DNA from: Bacteroidetes bacterium 47-18
GTDB lineage: Bacteria > Bacteroidota > Bacteroidia > Chitinophagales > Chitinophagaceae
NCBI GenBank assembly: GCA_001897155.1
Contig: MKSF01000004.1
Coordinates: forward strand, 62,001-126,000
Direction of reading: 5' to 3'
Length of the DNA: 64,000 nt
Below, in pieces: positions 17,647 through 26,306 of this stretch. The position numbers and the translations under genes are program-made. The notes beneath the pieces were generated by a model. The model was given only the letters and a program-made list of their open reading frames with translations. It was not told the origin of the DNA and ran no database searches. Positions within the stretch are counted from its first letter, which is position 1; each line of letters starts with the position of its first letter.

Positions 17647-18210
17647 ATGAACGCTACACACACACCAAGACTTCAGAAGAAGTATCAGGAAGAAGTAGTT
17701 CCTGCGTTGAAAGCAAAATTTGATTACAAAACAGTGATGCAAGTGCCACGCTTGAAAAAGATCTGTTTGAATCAGGGCGTTAAGGGTTCTGTTGCTGATA
17801 AAAAATTAGTAGATGATGCTGTTAAGGAAATGACAGCCATCGCAGGACAAAAAGCAGTACCTACTTTATCCAAAAAAGATATTTCAAACTTTAAATTACG
17901 TAAGAACATGCCTATCGGTGCGCGTGTTACCTTACGTGGTGCCAGAATGTACGAGTTTCTGGATAGGTTAATCTCTATCTCCCTGCCTCGTGTTCGTGAC
18001 TTCAAAGGTATTAACGATAAGGCTTTTGACGGTCGTGGCAACTATACGTTCGGTGTAACCGAGCAGATCATCTACCCAGAGATCGATATCGATAAGGTAA
18101 ACCGTATCTCCGGTATGGATATTACTTTCGTGACTTCTGCAGGTACGAATGAAGAAGCATACGAATTGCTGAAAGAATTAGGTATGCCTTTCAAAAATAT
18201 CAAAAAATAA
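17647..18210 (+). CDS. rplE: 50S ribosomal protein L5
   Basis: A 187-residue L5 that carries 5S rRNA and contacts the P-site tRNA. Recognised by [15 protein letters not shown], the [16 protein letters not shown] motif, and the C-terminal [19 protein letters not shown]-like stretch. Length is normal. Confidence 0.97.
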   Translation: MNATHTPRLQKKYQEEVVPALKAKFDYKTVMQVPRLKKICLNQGVKGSVADKKLVDDAVKEMTAIAGQKAVPTLSKKDISNFKLRKNMPIGARVTLRGARMYEFLDRLISISLPRVRDFKGINDKAFDGRGNYTFGVTEQIIYPEIDIDKVNRISGMDITFVTSAGTNEEAYELLKELGMPFKNIKK

Positions 18211-18221
18211 TTTTAAATCTG

Positions 18222-18247
18222 TCTTCCGGTAAGCAGTTGCCGGGAGA
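18222..18247 (+). repeat. Hairpin in the rplE-rpsN spacer
   Basis: TCTTCCGG and CCGGGAGA pair over 8 bp (one G-U) around a 10-base loop, ending 19 bases before the rpsN start. Confidence 0.5.
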
Positions 18248-18266
18248 TCATAAATGTAACTAACTA

Positions 18267-18536
18267 ATGGCAAGAGAATCAGTAAAAGCCCGTCAGCGCA
18301 AACGCGAAAGAATGGTTGCTAAATTTGCTGAAAAACGTGCAGCTTTAAAAGCAGCCGGAGATTATGAGGCTTTGGATAAATTACCTAAGAATGCTTCTCC
18401 GGTTCGTTTGAAAAACCGTTGTCAGCTGACAGGCCGTCCTAAAGGATATGTTCGTCAGTTCGGTATTTCACGTGTGGTTTTACGCGAAATGGCACTTGAT
18501 GGCAAATTACCTGGTGTTACTAAATCTTCCTGGTAA
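18267..18536 (+). CDS. rpsN: 30S ribosomal protein S14 (zinc-free form)
   Basis: An 89-residue long-form S14. The zinc ribbon of the short form is absent: only one Cys ([19 protein letters not shown]) remains. It starts with [16 protein letters not shown]. Its position between L5 and S8 is conserved. Confidence 0.97.
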   Translation: MARESVKARQRKRERMVAKFAEKRAALKAAGDYEALDKLPKNASPVRLKNRCQLTGRPKGYVRQFGISRVVLREMALDGKLPGVTKSSW

Positions 18537-18539
18537 TAT

Positions 18540-18554
18540 TATCCGTACCGGATA
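18540..18554 (+). repeat. Tight hairpin directly after rpsN
   Basis: TATCCG, loop TAC, CGGATA, beginning three bases after the rpsN stop codon. There is no T run. Confidence 0.45.
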
Positions 18555-18676
18555 TGCACAGTGTCCCGGTCCATATTATCAGTAAGGTCTATTGAACCAA
18601 TTAGATGAAAAGACATTGCCGCAGCGTAGTGTTACTCTCATCAATTTTCAAACAATTTAAAAACGCAAAAGTAAAA

Positions 18677-19075
18677 ATGGTAACAGATCCAATAGCAGAT
18701 TTCTTAACTCGTGTACGTAATGCTCAAATGGCCCGTCATCGTATTGTGGAAATTCCAGCTTCAAATTTGAAAAAACGTATCACCGAGATTTTATACGATA
18801 AAGGCTATATCTTAAAGTATAAATTCGAAGATGATAACAAACAGGGTATTATCAAAATAGCTTTGAAATATGATGCCGCTACCAAAGAGCCGCTGATCCG
18901 TTCCCTGGAGAGAGTGAGCCGCCCGGGTTTACGTCAGTATGCCAAGCCCGCCGAACTGAAAAAAGTAAAGAACGGCTTAGGTATAGCCATCCTTTCTACT
19001 TCAAAGGGTGTAATGACCGATAAAGAAGCGCGTGCGAATAACGTAGGCGGTGAAGTATTGTGCCATATCTGGTAA
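18677..19075 (+). CDS. rpsH: 30S ribosomal protein S8
   Basis: A 132-residue S8 that binds the central domain of 16S rRNA and in E. coli represses spc operon translation. The start is set at [15 protein letters not shown], where homology begins. An in-frame ATG 72 bases earlier would add an unrelated leader. The C-terminal [13 protein letters not shown] and GGEVLCHIW motifs are intact. Confidence 0.97.
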   Translation: MVTDPIADFLTRVRNAQMARHRIVEIPASNLKKRITEILYDKGYILKYKFEDDNKQGIIKIALKYDAATKEPLIRSLERVSRPGLRQYAKPAELKKVKNGLGIAILSTSKGVMTDKEARANNVGGEVLCHIW

Positions 19076-19106
19076 TAATAGCTTACCTGTAACAATATAC
19101 AATGTC

Positions 19107-19152
19107 AATAAGGATAGCTTATACTATCACAATAGCCGCAGTTATCCTTATT
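19107..19152 (+). repeat. 10-bp perfect inverted repeat in the rpsH-rplF spacer
   Basis: AATAAGGATA and TATCCTTATT enclose a 26-base loop, in the middle of a 178-base spacer. No T run follows. It is the longest arm pair among the spacer repeats. Confidence 0.55.
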
Positions 19153-19253
19153 TGAACTTTCAAAAGTCGGTTAGACAATTTAAGTTCTTTCCTATACGGT
19201 AACTGAACACTAACTGATGCTATATTTTAAATCATTTATATAAAACATATTTT

Positions 19254-19808
19254 ATGTCTCGTATAGGTAAAAAGATTATCACTTTAGGTGATAAAGTAAG
19301 CCTGACAGTAGCTAACGATAATACTGTTACAGTAAAAGGCCCTAAAGGTGAGTTATCCCAGACTATCGATAAGGATCTGAAAGTGGAAGTGAACGGTAAT
19401 GAAGTAACTATTACCCGTCCTACAGACCAGATCCGTCACCGTGCCGTACACGGTCTGACCCGCGCCCTGATCGCCAATATGGTGGAAGGTGTTACCAATG
19501 GTTACAAGCTCGTGCTGGAACTGGTAGGGGTAGGTTACCGTGCTGCCGTAACCGGTCAGCAACTGGATATGTCCCTGGGTTATTCTCACAATATTATCTT
19601 TGACCTGCCTCAGGAAGTGAAAGCTACTGCAGTAATGGAAAAAGGTAAGCCACCGGTAGTAACTTTAGAGTCTATTGACAAGCAACTGGTCGGACAGGTA
19701 GCTGCCAAGATCCGCAGCCTCCGTAAGCCTGAGCCGTACAAAGGAAAAGGTGTCAGATTCCAGGGTGAGATCGTTCGCCGTAAAGCAGGTAAGACTGCAG
19801 GTAAATAA
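19254..19808 (+). CDS. rplF: 50S ribosomal protein L6
   Basis: A 184-residue L6 near the sarcin-ricin loop. Recognised by MSRIGKKIITLGDKV, the GVGYRAAV motif and the C-terminal PEPYKGKGVRF stretch. It is the last gene of the cluster here: a terminator follows, and rplR, rpsE, rpmD, rplO and secY, which normally come next, are missing. Confidence 0.98.
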   Translation: MSRIGKKIITLGDKVSLTVANDNTVTVKGPKGELSQTIDKDLKVEVNGNEVTITRPTDQIRHRAVHGLTRALIANMVEGVTNGYKLVLELVGVGYRAAVTGQQLDMSLGYSHNIIFDLPQEVKATAVMEKGKPPVVTLESIDKQLVGQVAAKIRSLRKPEPYKGKGVRFQGEIVRRKAGKTAGK

Positions 19809-19830
19809 TCCCCTTCAGCAATATATTTAC

Positions 19831-19862
19831 AATGCTGTCCTTATACAGGACAGCATTTTTTA
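19831..19862 (+). terminator. Terminator after rplF
   Basis: Perfect 10-bp arms AATGCTGTCC and GGACAGCATT with a 7-base loop and a T run. It begins 22 bases after the rplF stop codon and ends the ribosomal protein operon. Confidence 0.9.
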
Positions 19863-19952
19863 TGGATGCAACTCTCCGGTTTCGCCACGCTTGGGAAAGT
19901 AAAAGGCTGTTCAGACCCTGCCGGTGACTATAAATGCAGGGCCGGGATAAAT

Positions 19953-19987
19953 AAAAAAAGTTTGCTGGGTTACAGCAAACTTTTTTT
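19953..19987. terminator. Terminator facing the receiver gene
   Basis: AGTTTGCTG and CAGCAAACT with a 5-base loop, flanked by seven A on the left and seven T on the right. It can act in both directions and mainly serves the minus-strand receiver gene that ends 24 bases away. Confidence 0.85.
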
Positions 19988-20010
19988 ATACATAGCTTTC
20001 AGTACAAAGC

Positions 20011-20517
20011 TTATCTCATCATCGGCCTGATCAGCAGGAAATAGAGTGAGCACAGGATAATAAGCACAATGACAACCGACAGGAACGTGATGGTGTTCTT
20101 CTGGGCCTTATTGATGGTGCGCATCTTGTGCAGCTCAGACAGGTTATTGATAATATTCTCTATCCTGGAAAAGGCGCTTTCTCCTTTTACCACGTAATCG
20201 TACGCGCCGAATTTTATCGTATCTATGGCCACTTCTATCTTATCCTGTCCTGACAAGGCTATCACTTGTGTTGATGGCGATATTTCTTTGATCTGCTTGA
20301 GAATTTCGATACCGTTTTTGGCGTTCGGGTTATTGGCGTTCAGGTAATAGTCCAAAACTAATATTTCCGGGTGCAGATGCATTTTCTTCAATGCCTCCTC
20401 CCCGTTATCAAACACCACAATCTCATATAGGAAACGCTCTGTTAGGTAATCTTTCAGCATTTCGTTCTGAATGGGTTCGTCGTCAACGAGAAATAAATAG
20501 CGTTTTTCTGATGCCAT
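20011..20517 (-). CDS. Single-domain response regulator tethered by a C-terminal membrane helix
   Basis: A 168-residue protein. The receiver domain (about 5-125) has the acidic pair Asp12-Asp13, phospho-acceptor Asp56 (ILVLDYY), Ser89 (ALSGQD) and Lys111 (VVKGE), so it looks phosphorylatable. No output domain follows. Instead a short linker leads to a hydrophobic segment (about 143-163) and a basic tail RPMMR, a tail-anchored arrangement with the receiver in the cytoplasm. It lies 100 bases downstream of the hybrid kinase in the same direction, so the kinase's HPt domain is the likely phosphodonor. Receivers are usually soluble. The partner that reads this one is not in the window. Confidence 0.85.
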   Translation of the reverse strand: MASEKRYLFLVDDEPIQNEMLKDYLTERFLYEIVVFDNGEEALKKMHLHPEILVLDYYLNANNPNAKNGIEILKQIKEISPSTQVIALSGQDKIEVAIDTIKFGAYDYVVKGESAFSRIENIINNLSELHKMRTINKAQKNTITFLSVVIVLIILCSLYFLLIRPMMR

Positions 20518-20617
20518 TGTCTGATATTTTTAAATTATAAATGTATTATCTTGTATGGATAAAAAGTGGAATTAATTTTGTAAGATACTCACAGTATTTC
20601 AATATTCAAAGTTTTTA

Positions 20618-23314
20618 TTATTCTTTTTTGCTGAGCTCCCGGATGCTCTTGGCGACCACCTGGCTGATGTTCTCAACCAGGAAATCCAGCCTTTTCCCGG
20701 GAGGCTCATGACCCGCGGCGGCGGCCTGTTCCAGCTCGTATATATGACTGACCTCTTCCCTGACGCCCATATAGGACAACTGGGGCTTAAGCGAATGCGC
20801 GGCTACCTTAAGGTTCGGGTAATCCCTGTTTTGCCAGTTGGCATTGATCTTCTCCAGGAGCGTGGGCGCATTCTGGATGAACATATGCACATATTTATCT
20901 ATTTTGCTTTGGTCGTCTTTCGTGAACTGCTTCAGGAAGGTCATATCGGTAATGTGCTCCGGCAGGGTGACGGCGGGCGGGGCCGCTTCAGGCTCCTGTG
21001 CCGTGCTGCCCGGCTCAGTCTTCAGGATATGTGACAGGGTATCATTGCCCGGATGGGTGACATAATCCTTTTCTTCCTTTACCAGGTGCTCCGGTAAGAC
21101 GCTCGACATTTTATCCAGCAGCACCTCGGTCTTGAACGGCTTGGAGATGTATGCGTTCATACCGCACTCCAGGTAGGTCTTCACATCTTCCTGCAGGACA
21201 TTGGCGGTCATGGCCACAATGCTGATATGCTTCTTTCTTTCATCTTCCAGGTTCCGGATGGCTATGGTCGCTTCCACGCCGTTCATGACCGGCATCTGGA
21301 TATCCATCAGCACCAGGTCATAATCGTTCTGCTTCACCTTTTCAACCGCGATAGCCCCGTTCTCCGCGGTATCCAGCTCTATATTTGGCAGCAGTTCCTT
21401 GAGCGTATCTTCCGCTACCAGCTGGTTGAATTCATTATCCTCCACCAGCAGGATCCTGGCATTGTTGAGCTTATTGATGACCTCCATGGATATTTCTTCC
21501 TCTTTTTTTACGACCTGCTGGTTTTGCGCGATCTCGAAGTTGATCTCTACGTAAAAGGTCGTGCCTACGCCTTCCTGGCTTTCCACGTATATTTTACCGT
21601 TCATCAGGTCCACCAATTGTTTGGAGATGGTCAGCCCCAGGCCCGTACCGCCGTACTTCCGGGCAGTATCCGTCCCTGCCTGGGTAAAGGATTCGAATAT
21701 CTTATCCACGTAATCCCTGGATATGCCGATGCCCGTATCGCGGATGCTGAATTTAAGGTGGATGCGCTTGTCGGTAGTATCTGTATTCTCTATCCTGATG
21801 GTAATACCGCCTTTTTCCGTGAATTTAATGGCATTCCCTATCAGGTTCACCAATATCTGGGTGACCCTTGTCGCGTCGCCTTTGAGCTGGTCCGGGATGC
21901 TTTCATCCACCATAAAGACCATATCCAGGTTTTTTTCCTGCGCTTTGATATCCATCATATCCCTGATGCTGCTGATGATCTCCCGCAGGGAGAAAGGGAA
22001 GTGCTCAATGATGATCTTGCCGGCCTCTATTTTGGAGAAGTCCAGTATATCATTGATGATGATCAAAAGATTATCTGCAGATTGCTTGATGGCATTAAGA
22101 TATTTTTCCTGGTCCTGCCTTGGGTTTTTATCCATGAGGAGCCGCGTAATGCCTACAATGGCATTCATCGGGGTCCGGATCTCGTGGCTCATATTGGCCA
22201 TGAACTGCTGCTTGAGGCGGGCGGTCTTCTCCGCGATCTCCTTTTCTTTCTTGGCGACCTCGATCTGGGTCTTTATCTGGAGGTTCCGGAGCTTGTTAAG
22301 GGTAGCCTGCTGGAAGATCTCCTCTTTAAGCTTTTCATATGCCTTCAGGTGGTTGAATGCCTTTGGGATATGGCCCATCAGGTCGTAAATATGGGAAAGG
22401 GACTCGTGTATGCTCATCAGGTCGTGCTTGCGGGACGTATCCTGTGCCAGGTCGTAGGCCTTTTCCAGGTGCTGCAGCGCCAGCCTGTAATTGTCCTTGG
22501 CCATGTTCAGCTTGCCGTAGTAGAAGTTGGAGATGATCTCCGACTCCACGTTATCTATTTTTTCCGCCTCTTTCATGCTGGTCAGCAGGTAGGTTTTGGC
22601 CTCATCGTAGAAACCCTGCTTATAAAGCACCTTGCCGATGCCGCTTTCAGCCAGCACGCGGTACACGGTCTCCGGGTCCGAAAGTTTCAGGTTGGTTTTA
22701 AAGTAATGCAGGGCCTCCTCATACATCTCTTTCTTGAAATAAATATCCCCGAGCGTATTATAGATATCCATCAGCCTGGTATTGTTCTGGTATTTCTCGA
22801 ATATGGGCTGGCACTTCAGGGCATATTCCAGGGCCGTATCATAATCGCCGAGATCGTGGTACAGGTTGGAGATATTGGTAAGGTTGATAGTGAGCAGGAA
22901 TTCATTGCCATGCTGCTCATTGATCTCCAGCGCAGCTTCAAAATTCTTCAGCGCCTTGGCCAGCTCTCCCAGGCTCCTGTATATCCTGCCGAAGTTGTTC
23001 AGCACCTTGGCCTCCAGGATCGGGTCTTTTACGGCTTTGGCTATCTCGTAGGCCCCGGTAAGCTCATCTAGGCCGTCATCATACTCTCCCATGATCCAGT
23101 AGCAGGCCCCCTTATGGTTCATGCCGTTGCCTATGCCCAACTGGTAATTCAGGGCCGTGGATTTTTCTATGATCTCCTCGGCCAGCACCATGGCCTTATC
23201 CACATCATCATTCCTGATCTCAAGGGTCAGCTCGCTCAGGATATCTATTTTAAGGTAAGGGTCCGTAGTGGTATTGTAAGATTCGTATAGCGCGTTGTAA
23301 ACGGCAGTATTCAT
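20618..23314 (-). CDS. Soluble TPR hybrid histidine kinase (TPR-HisKA-HATPase-REC-HPt)
   Basis: An 898-residue multi-step phosphorelay protein with no signal peptide or membrane segment. Residues about 1-335 are TPR-like helical repeats. A charged coiled coil (about 338-370) leads into HisKA with His377 in SHEIRTPMN. The HATPase domain follows (N box NLIGNAIKF, G1 DTGIGIS, G2 GGTGLGLTIS). A receiver domain carries Asp671 (LVLMDIQMPVMNG), and a C-terminal HPt domain carries His840 (AAHSLKPQ). A signal presumably arrives by protein-protein contact through the TPR part. Phosphate can pass His377 to Asp671 to His840, then to a separate receiver, most simply the membrane-tethered one encoded next. 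No DNA-binding regulator is adjacent. Confidence 0.93.
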   Translation of the reverse strand: MNTAVYNALYESYNTTTDPYLKIDILSELTLEIRNDDVDKAMVLAEEIIEKSTALNYQLGIGNGMNHKGACYWIMGEYDDGLDELTGAYEIAKAVKDPILEAKVLNNFGRIYRSLGELAKALKNFEAALEINEQHGNEFLLTINLTNISNLYHDLGDYDTALEYALKCQPIFEKYQNNTRLMDIYNTLGDIYFKKEMYEEALHYFKTNLKLSDPETVYRVLAESGIGKVLYKQGFYDEAKTYLLTSMKEAEKIDNVESEIISNFYYGKLNMAKDNYRLALQHLEKAYDLAQDTSRKHDLMSIHESLSHIYDLMGHIPKAFNHLKAYEKLKEEIFQQATLNKLRNLQIKTQIEVAKKEKEIAEKTARLKQQFMANMSHEIRTPMNAIVGITRLLMDKNPRQDQEKYLNAIKQSADNLLIIINDILDFSKIEAGKIIIEHFPFSLREIISSIRDMMDIKAQEKNLDMVFMVDESIPDQLKGDATRVTQILVNLIGNAIKFTEKGGITIRIENTDTTDKRIHLKFSIRDTGIGISRDYVDKIFESFTQAGTDTARKYGGTGLGLTISKQLVDLMNGKIYVESQEGVGTTFYVEINFEIAQNQQVVKKEEEISMEVINKLNNARILLVEDNEFNQLVAEDTLKELLPNIELDTAENGAIAVEKVKQNDYDLVLMDIQMPVMNGVEATIAIRNLEDERKKHISIVAMTANVLQEDVKTYLECGMNAYISKPFKTEVLLDKMSSVLPEHLVKEEKDYVTHPGNDTLSHILKTEPGSTAQEPEAAPPAVTLPEHITDMTFLKQFTKDDQSKIDKYVHMFIQNAPTLLEKINANWQNRDYPNLKVAAHSLKPQLSYMGVREEVSHIYELEQAAAAGHEPPGKRLDFLVENISQVVAKSIRELSKKE

Positions 23315-23351
23315 AACAGTTATTTTTATAAACGGAGTACAATATAAAAAA

Positions 23352-23376
23352 ACTTCTGCTAATTATCAGCAGAAGT
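23352..23376 (-). terminator. Terminator after the thioredoxin-like gene
   Basis: ACTTCTGCT and AGCAGAAGT with a 7-base loop, followed on the minus strand by a T run. It separates the redoxin gene from the kinase gene downstream. Confidence 0.8.
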
Positions 23377-23406
23377 CTTTATCCCCTGGTGGGTCCGTAA
23401 CCGGAA

Positions 23407-24048
23407 TTATTTTCTTTTAATGGAGCATCCTACAGACCTGCTGCTGGTCGGATCAATGGTTTGCTTGCTGACCATAGCATTCATGGCATTGGCAAGATAC
23501 AGTTGCTTTACTTCTTCAGGGTTGGCCGGGTTGTCATCCATAGCGCCTTTGTACACCAGTTGGTTCTCCGCGTTGAACAGGAATACTTCGGGTGTCCTGG
23601 TGGCGCCGAAAGCATCCGCAAGGTCGCCCAGGTCTACCAGGTAATGGGCATACCCGTGCTGCCGGGCATAGGCTTTCATAGCGTCCTCGCTGTCTGCATC
23701 GTTGCGCTGCGCCTCGTTGGAATTGAGTATCACCACGCCTATCTTAAGCTGCTCTGCCAGCTTTAGCACCTCTCTGGTACGTGGCTGGGCCTTCACCACA
23801 TACGGGCAGGTATTGCAGGAAAAGATCACCAGTGTGCCGGCGGATTGCTTCAGCTTATTGGGGCTGATCTGCCGCCCGGTCACTACATCATGCAATGCCT
23901 TATCCGCCAGAGGCATAGCAGAACCTATGGCCAGTGAGGTCTTCGGACTGGCTGTTCCCTGCGGTACGGTTGGCGACTGCGCCTGTAGCTGGTGGCCGAG
24001 CGCCAGGCCGGAAAGTGTAAGGGTCAGGAATAAGAGTATTTTTTTCAT
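23407..24048 (-). CDS. Secreted thioredoxin/redoxin-like protein
   Basis: A 213-residue protein with an N-terminal signal peptide (about 1-24, ending LQAQ) and a thioredoxin-fold domain of the AhpC/TSA-redoxin type. The active motif is CNTC in IFSCNTCPYV (about residues 77-80), and the cis-Pro loop is RTPEVFLF. It should act in the periplasm or at the outer membrane as a thiol reductant or peroxidase. The C-terminus SVGCSIKRK carries one further Cys. It is monocistronic. The exact substrate is not predictable. Confidence 0.8.
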   Translation of the reverse strand: MKKILLFLTLTLSGLALGHQLQAQSPTVPQGTASPKTSLAIGSAMPLADKALHDVVTGRQISPNKLKQSAGTLVIFSCNTCPYVVKAQPRTREVLKLAEQLKIGVVILNSNEAQRNDADSEDAMKAYARQHGYAHYLVDLGDLADAFGATRTPEVFLFNAENQLVYKGAMDDNPANPEEVKQLYLANAMNAMVSKQTIDPTSSRSVGCSIKRK

Positions 24049-24208
24049 TGAAGGACATTTAAGAATCAGCTACTAAGATACTGTTTTTGAAGCAAATAAT
24101 TGCAGGTAAGATAGGAAGAGCGCTGTTGAAGCCGCCAAGCTGCCCTGGTCCGGGGAGTTCAGGTGCACATCAGGTGCTGGAAATAAGGAACTTATGCGTC
24201 CGTAAATA

Positions 24209-24216
24209 TAAGTTTG
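24209..24216 (+). promoter_or_regulatory. Candidate -7 box before acs
   Basis: TAAGTTTG is an exact TAnnTTTG match about 105 bases before the acs start. No clear TTTG lies at the -33 distance. Confidence 0.35.
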
Positions 24217-24320
24217 GCTTAATATGATAAATAGCTCATTATTTTTATGAAATATTTGCAGAAAGTAATTTTAATCATTAAATTGTAGTCCGTATTATAC
24301 ATAAAAAACAAACTATTGAT

Positions 24321-26231
24321 ATGGCTTACTCATTTCAAATTACAAGTCCGGATGCATATAAACTGGCATATGAAAAAAGCGTAATGGATCCCCAGGGGTT
24401 CTGGGCGGATATCGCGCAGAATTTTTTCTGGAGGAAAAAGTGGGACAAGGTGCTGGAATGGAATTTTAAGGAACCCAGGATAGAGTGGTTCCGAGGCGGC
24501 AAGCTGAACATTACGGAAAATTGCCTGGACCGGCACCTGGGTACCATAGGCAACAAGCCGGCCTTTATCTGGGAGCCGAATGATGATGAGACGGACGCCC
24601 GTATCCTCAGCTACAGGAATCTTCACTTTAAGGTTATGCAGTTTGCGAATGTGCTGAAGAATAACGGTGTGCGTAAGGGCGACAGGGTGATCATCTATAT
24701 GGGTATGGTGCCGGAGCTGGCCATTGCCGTGCTGGCCTGCGCCAGGATAGGTGCAATACACAGTGTGGTATTCGGGGGCTTCAGCGCGCAGAGCATAGCG
24801 GACAGGCTGCATGATTCCCAGGCAGCTTATATCATAACGCAGGACGGCAGTTTAAGGGGCAATAAAACGGTGCCGCTTAAGGATATCATTGATGATGCGC
24901 TGGTACAATGTCCCTTCGTCAGAAAGTGTATCGTGCTGACCCAGGCAAGGATACCTGTCAGCATGATCAAAGGCCGGGACGTGTGGTGGGAGGATGAAAT
25001 TAAGAAAGTGGAATCCCAGGGCAACCCCGACTGCCCCGCAGAGGAAATGGACGCGGAAGATCCTCTGTTTATCCTGTACACTTCAGGGTCTACAGGAAAG
25101 CCCAAAGGGGTGGTGCATACCGTAGGGGGCTACATGGTCTATACAGCTTACAGCTTTGTGAATGTCTTTCAGTACAGGCCGGAGGATATCCATTTCTGTA
25201 CGGCAGATATCGGCTGGATCACGGGACACAGCTATATCATCTACGGCCCCCTGCTGGCAGGCGCTACCTCGCTGATCTTCGCCGGCATACCCACGTACCC
25301 GGATGCCGGCAGGCTGTGGGATGTAGTGGCAAAGCATAAGGTGAGTATCCTGTACACCGCTCCTACGGCTATCAGGAGCCTTATGGGATATGGAGAAGCG
25401 CCTTTTGAAGGGAAGGACCTGTCTTCTCTCCGGGTGCTGGGCACCGTAGGTGAGCCTATCAATGAAGAAGCCTGGCATTGGTACAAAAAACACGCCGGCG
25501 CGGATAAGCTGCCGGTAGTGGATACGTGGTGGCAAACGGAAACAGGAGGGGTACTGATCTCTAACCTGGCCGGAATAACCCCGGAAAAGCCCGGCTACGC
25601 CACCTTGCCGCTTCCCGGTGTGCAGCCCGTTCTGATGGACGAGAACGGCAAGGAGCTGGAAGGGAATGACGTGAGCGGTAACCTGTGCATTAAATTCCCG
25701 TGGCCCGGTATGCTGCGCACCACTTACGGTGATCACGAACGTTGCCGGACCACTTATTTTTCTACTTACGATAACCTGTATTTTACCGGCGACGGGGCCT
25801 ACCGTGATGAGAACGGTATGTACAGGATCACCGGCCGGGTGGACGATGTATTGAACGTGAGCGGTCACAGGATCGGCACGGCAGAAGTGGAAAATGCCAT
25901 CAATATGCACCATGGGGTGGTTGAAAGCGCGGTGGTAGGCTATCCGCACGAGGTAAAAGGACAGGGCATCTATGCTTATATAGTCCTGGAAAACCCGGAT
26001 GATACCCATTTGTCAGAGCAGGATATTATGAAAACCGTTACACGGCTTATCGGGGCCATAGCCCGGCCGGATAAGCTGCAGTTCGTTCCCGACCTGCCCA
26101 AGACACGCAGCGGTAAGATCATGCGCAGGATCCTACGCAAGATAGCAGAGGGAGAGACGGCTAATCTTGGAGATACCACGACGCTGCTGAACCCGGAGGT
26201 CGTAGAGCAGATTATAACAGGCAGGCTGTGA
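24321..26231 (+). CDS. acs: Acetyl-CoA synthetase (AMP-forming)
   Basis: A 636-residue enzyme activating acetate to acetyl-CoA through acetyl-AMP. Motifs: the P loop YTSGSTGKPKGVVHT, TADIGWITGHSY, DTWWQTETGG, the hinge region RVDDVLNVSGHR, and the catalytic Lys599 in KTRSGKIMRR, the site of reversible acetylation in homologues. Length matches bacterial Acs (about 650). It is monocistronic between a thioredoxin-like gene and a terminator. No Pat/CobB regulator gene is adjacent. Confidence 0.96.
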   Translation: MAYSFQITSPDAYKLAYEKSVMDPQGFWADIAQNFFWRKKWDKVLEWNFKEPRIEWFRGGKLNITENCLDRHLGTIGNKPAFIWEPNDDETDARILSYRNLHFKVMQFANVLKNNGVRKGDRVIIYMGMVPELAIAVLACARIGAIHSVVFGGFSAQSIADRLHDSQAAYIITQDGSLRGNKTVPLKDIIDDALVQCPFVRKCIVLTQARIPVSMIKGRDVWWEDEIKKVESQGNPDCPAEEMDAEDPLFILYTSGSTGKPKGVVHTVGGYMVYTAYSFVNVFQYRPEDIHFCTADIGWITGHSYIIYGPLLAGATSLIFAGIPTYPDAGRLWDVVAKHKVSILYTAPTAIRSLMGYGEAPFEGKDLSSLRVLGTVGEPINEEAWHWYKKHAGADKLPVVDTWWQTETGGVLISNLAGITPEKPGYATLPLPGVQPVLMDENGKELEGNDVSGNLCIKFPWPGMLRTTYGDHERCRTTYFSTYDNLYFTGDGAYRDENGMYRITGRVDDVLNVSGHRIGTAEVENAINMHHGVVESAVVGYPHEVKGQGIYAYIVLENPDDTHLSEQDIMKTVTRLIGAIARPDKLQFVPDLPKTRSGKIMRRILRKIAEGETANLGDTTTLLNPEVVEQIITGRL

Positions 26232-26255
26232 GCAGCCTTGCAACTATATATACAA

Positions 26256-26286
26256 AATCCTCCTGTAAGCACAGGAGGATTTTTTT
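26256..26286. terminator. Bidirectional terminator between acs and the HdeD-like gene
   Basis: Perfect 11-bp arms AATCCTCCTGT and ACAGGAGGATT with loop AAGC. T runs occur on both strands. Confidence 0.9.
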
Positions 26287-26306
26287 ATTAAAGGGTTGTT
26301 GCAGGG

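Noticed and set aside
18605-18676. Upstream ATG for S8
   Set aside because: Homology begins at MVTDPIADF. The upstream 24 residues are unrelated.
21227-23071. 614-codon plus-strand frame opposite the TPR kinase
   Set aside because: It is antisense to a kinase with complete motifs. The sequence has no domain of its own and no promoter.
24330-26009. Minus-strand frames within acs
   Set aside because: They are antisense to a complete, well-conserved enzyme gene.
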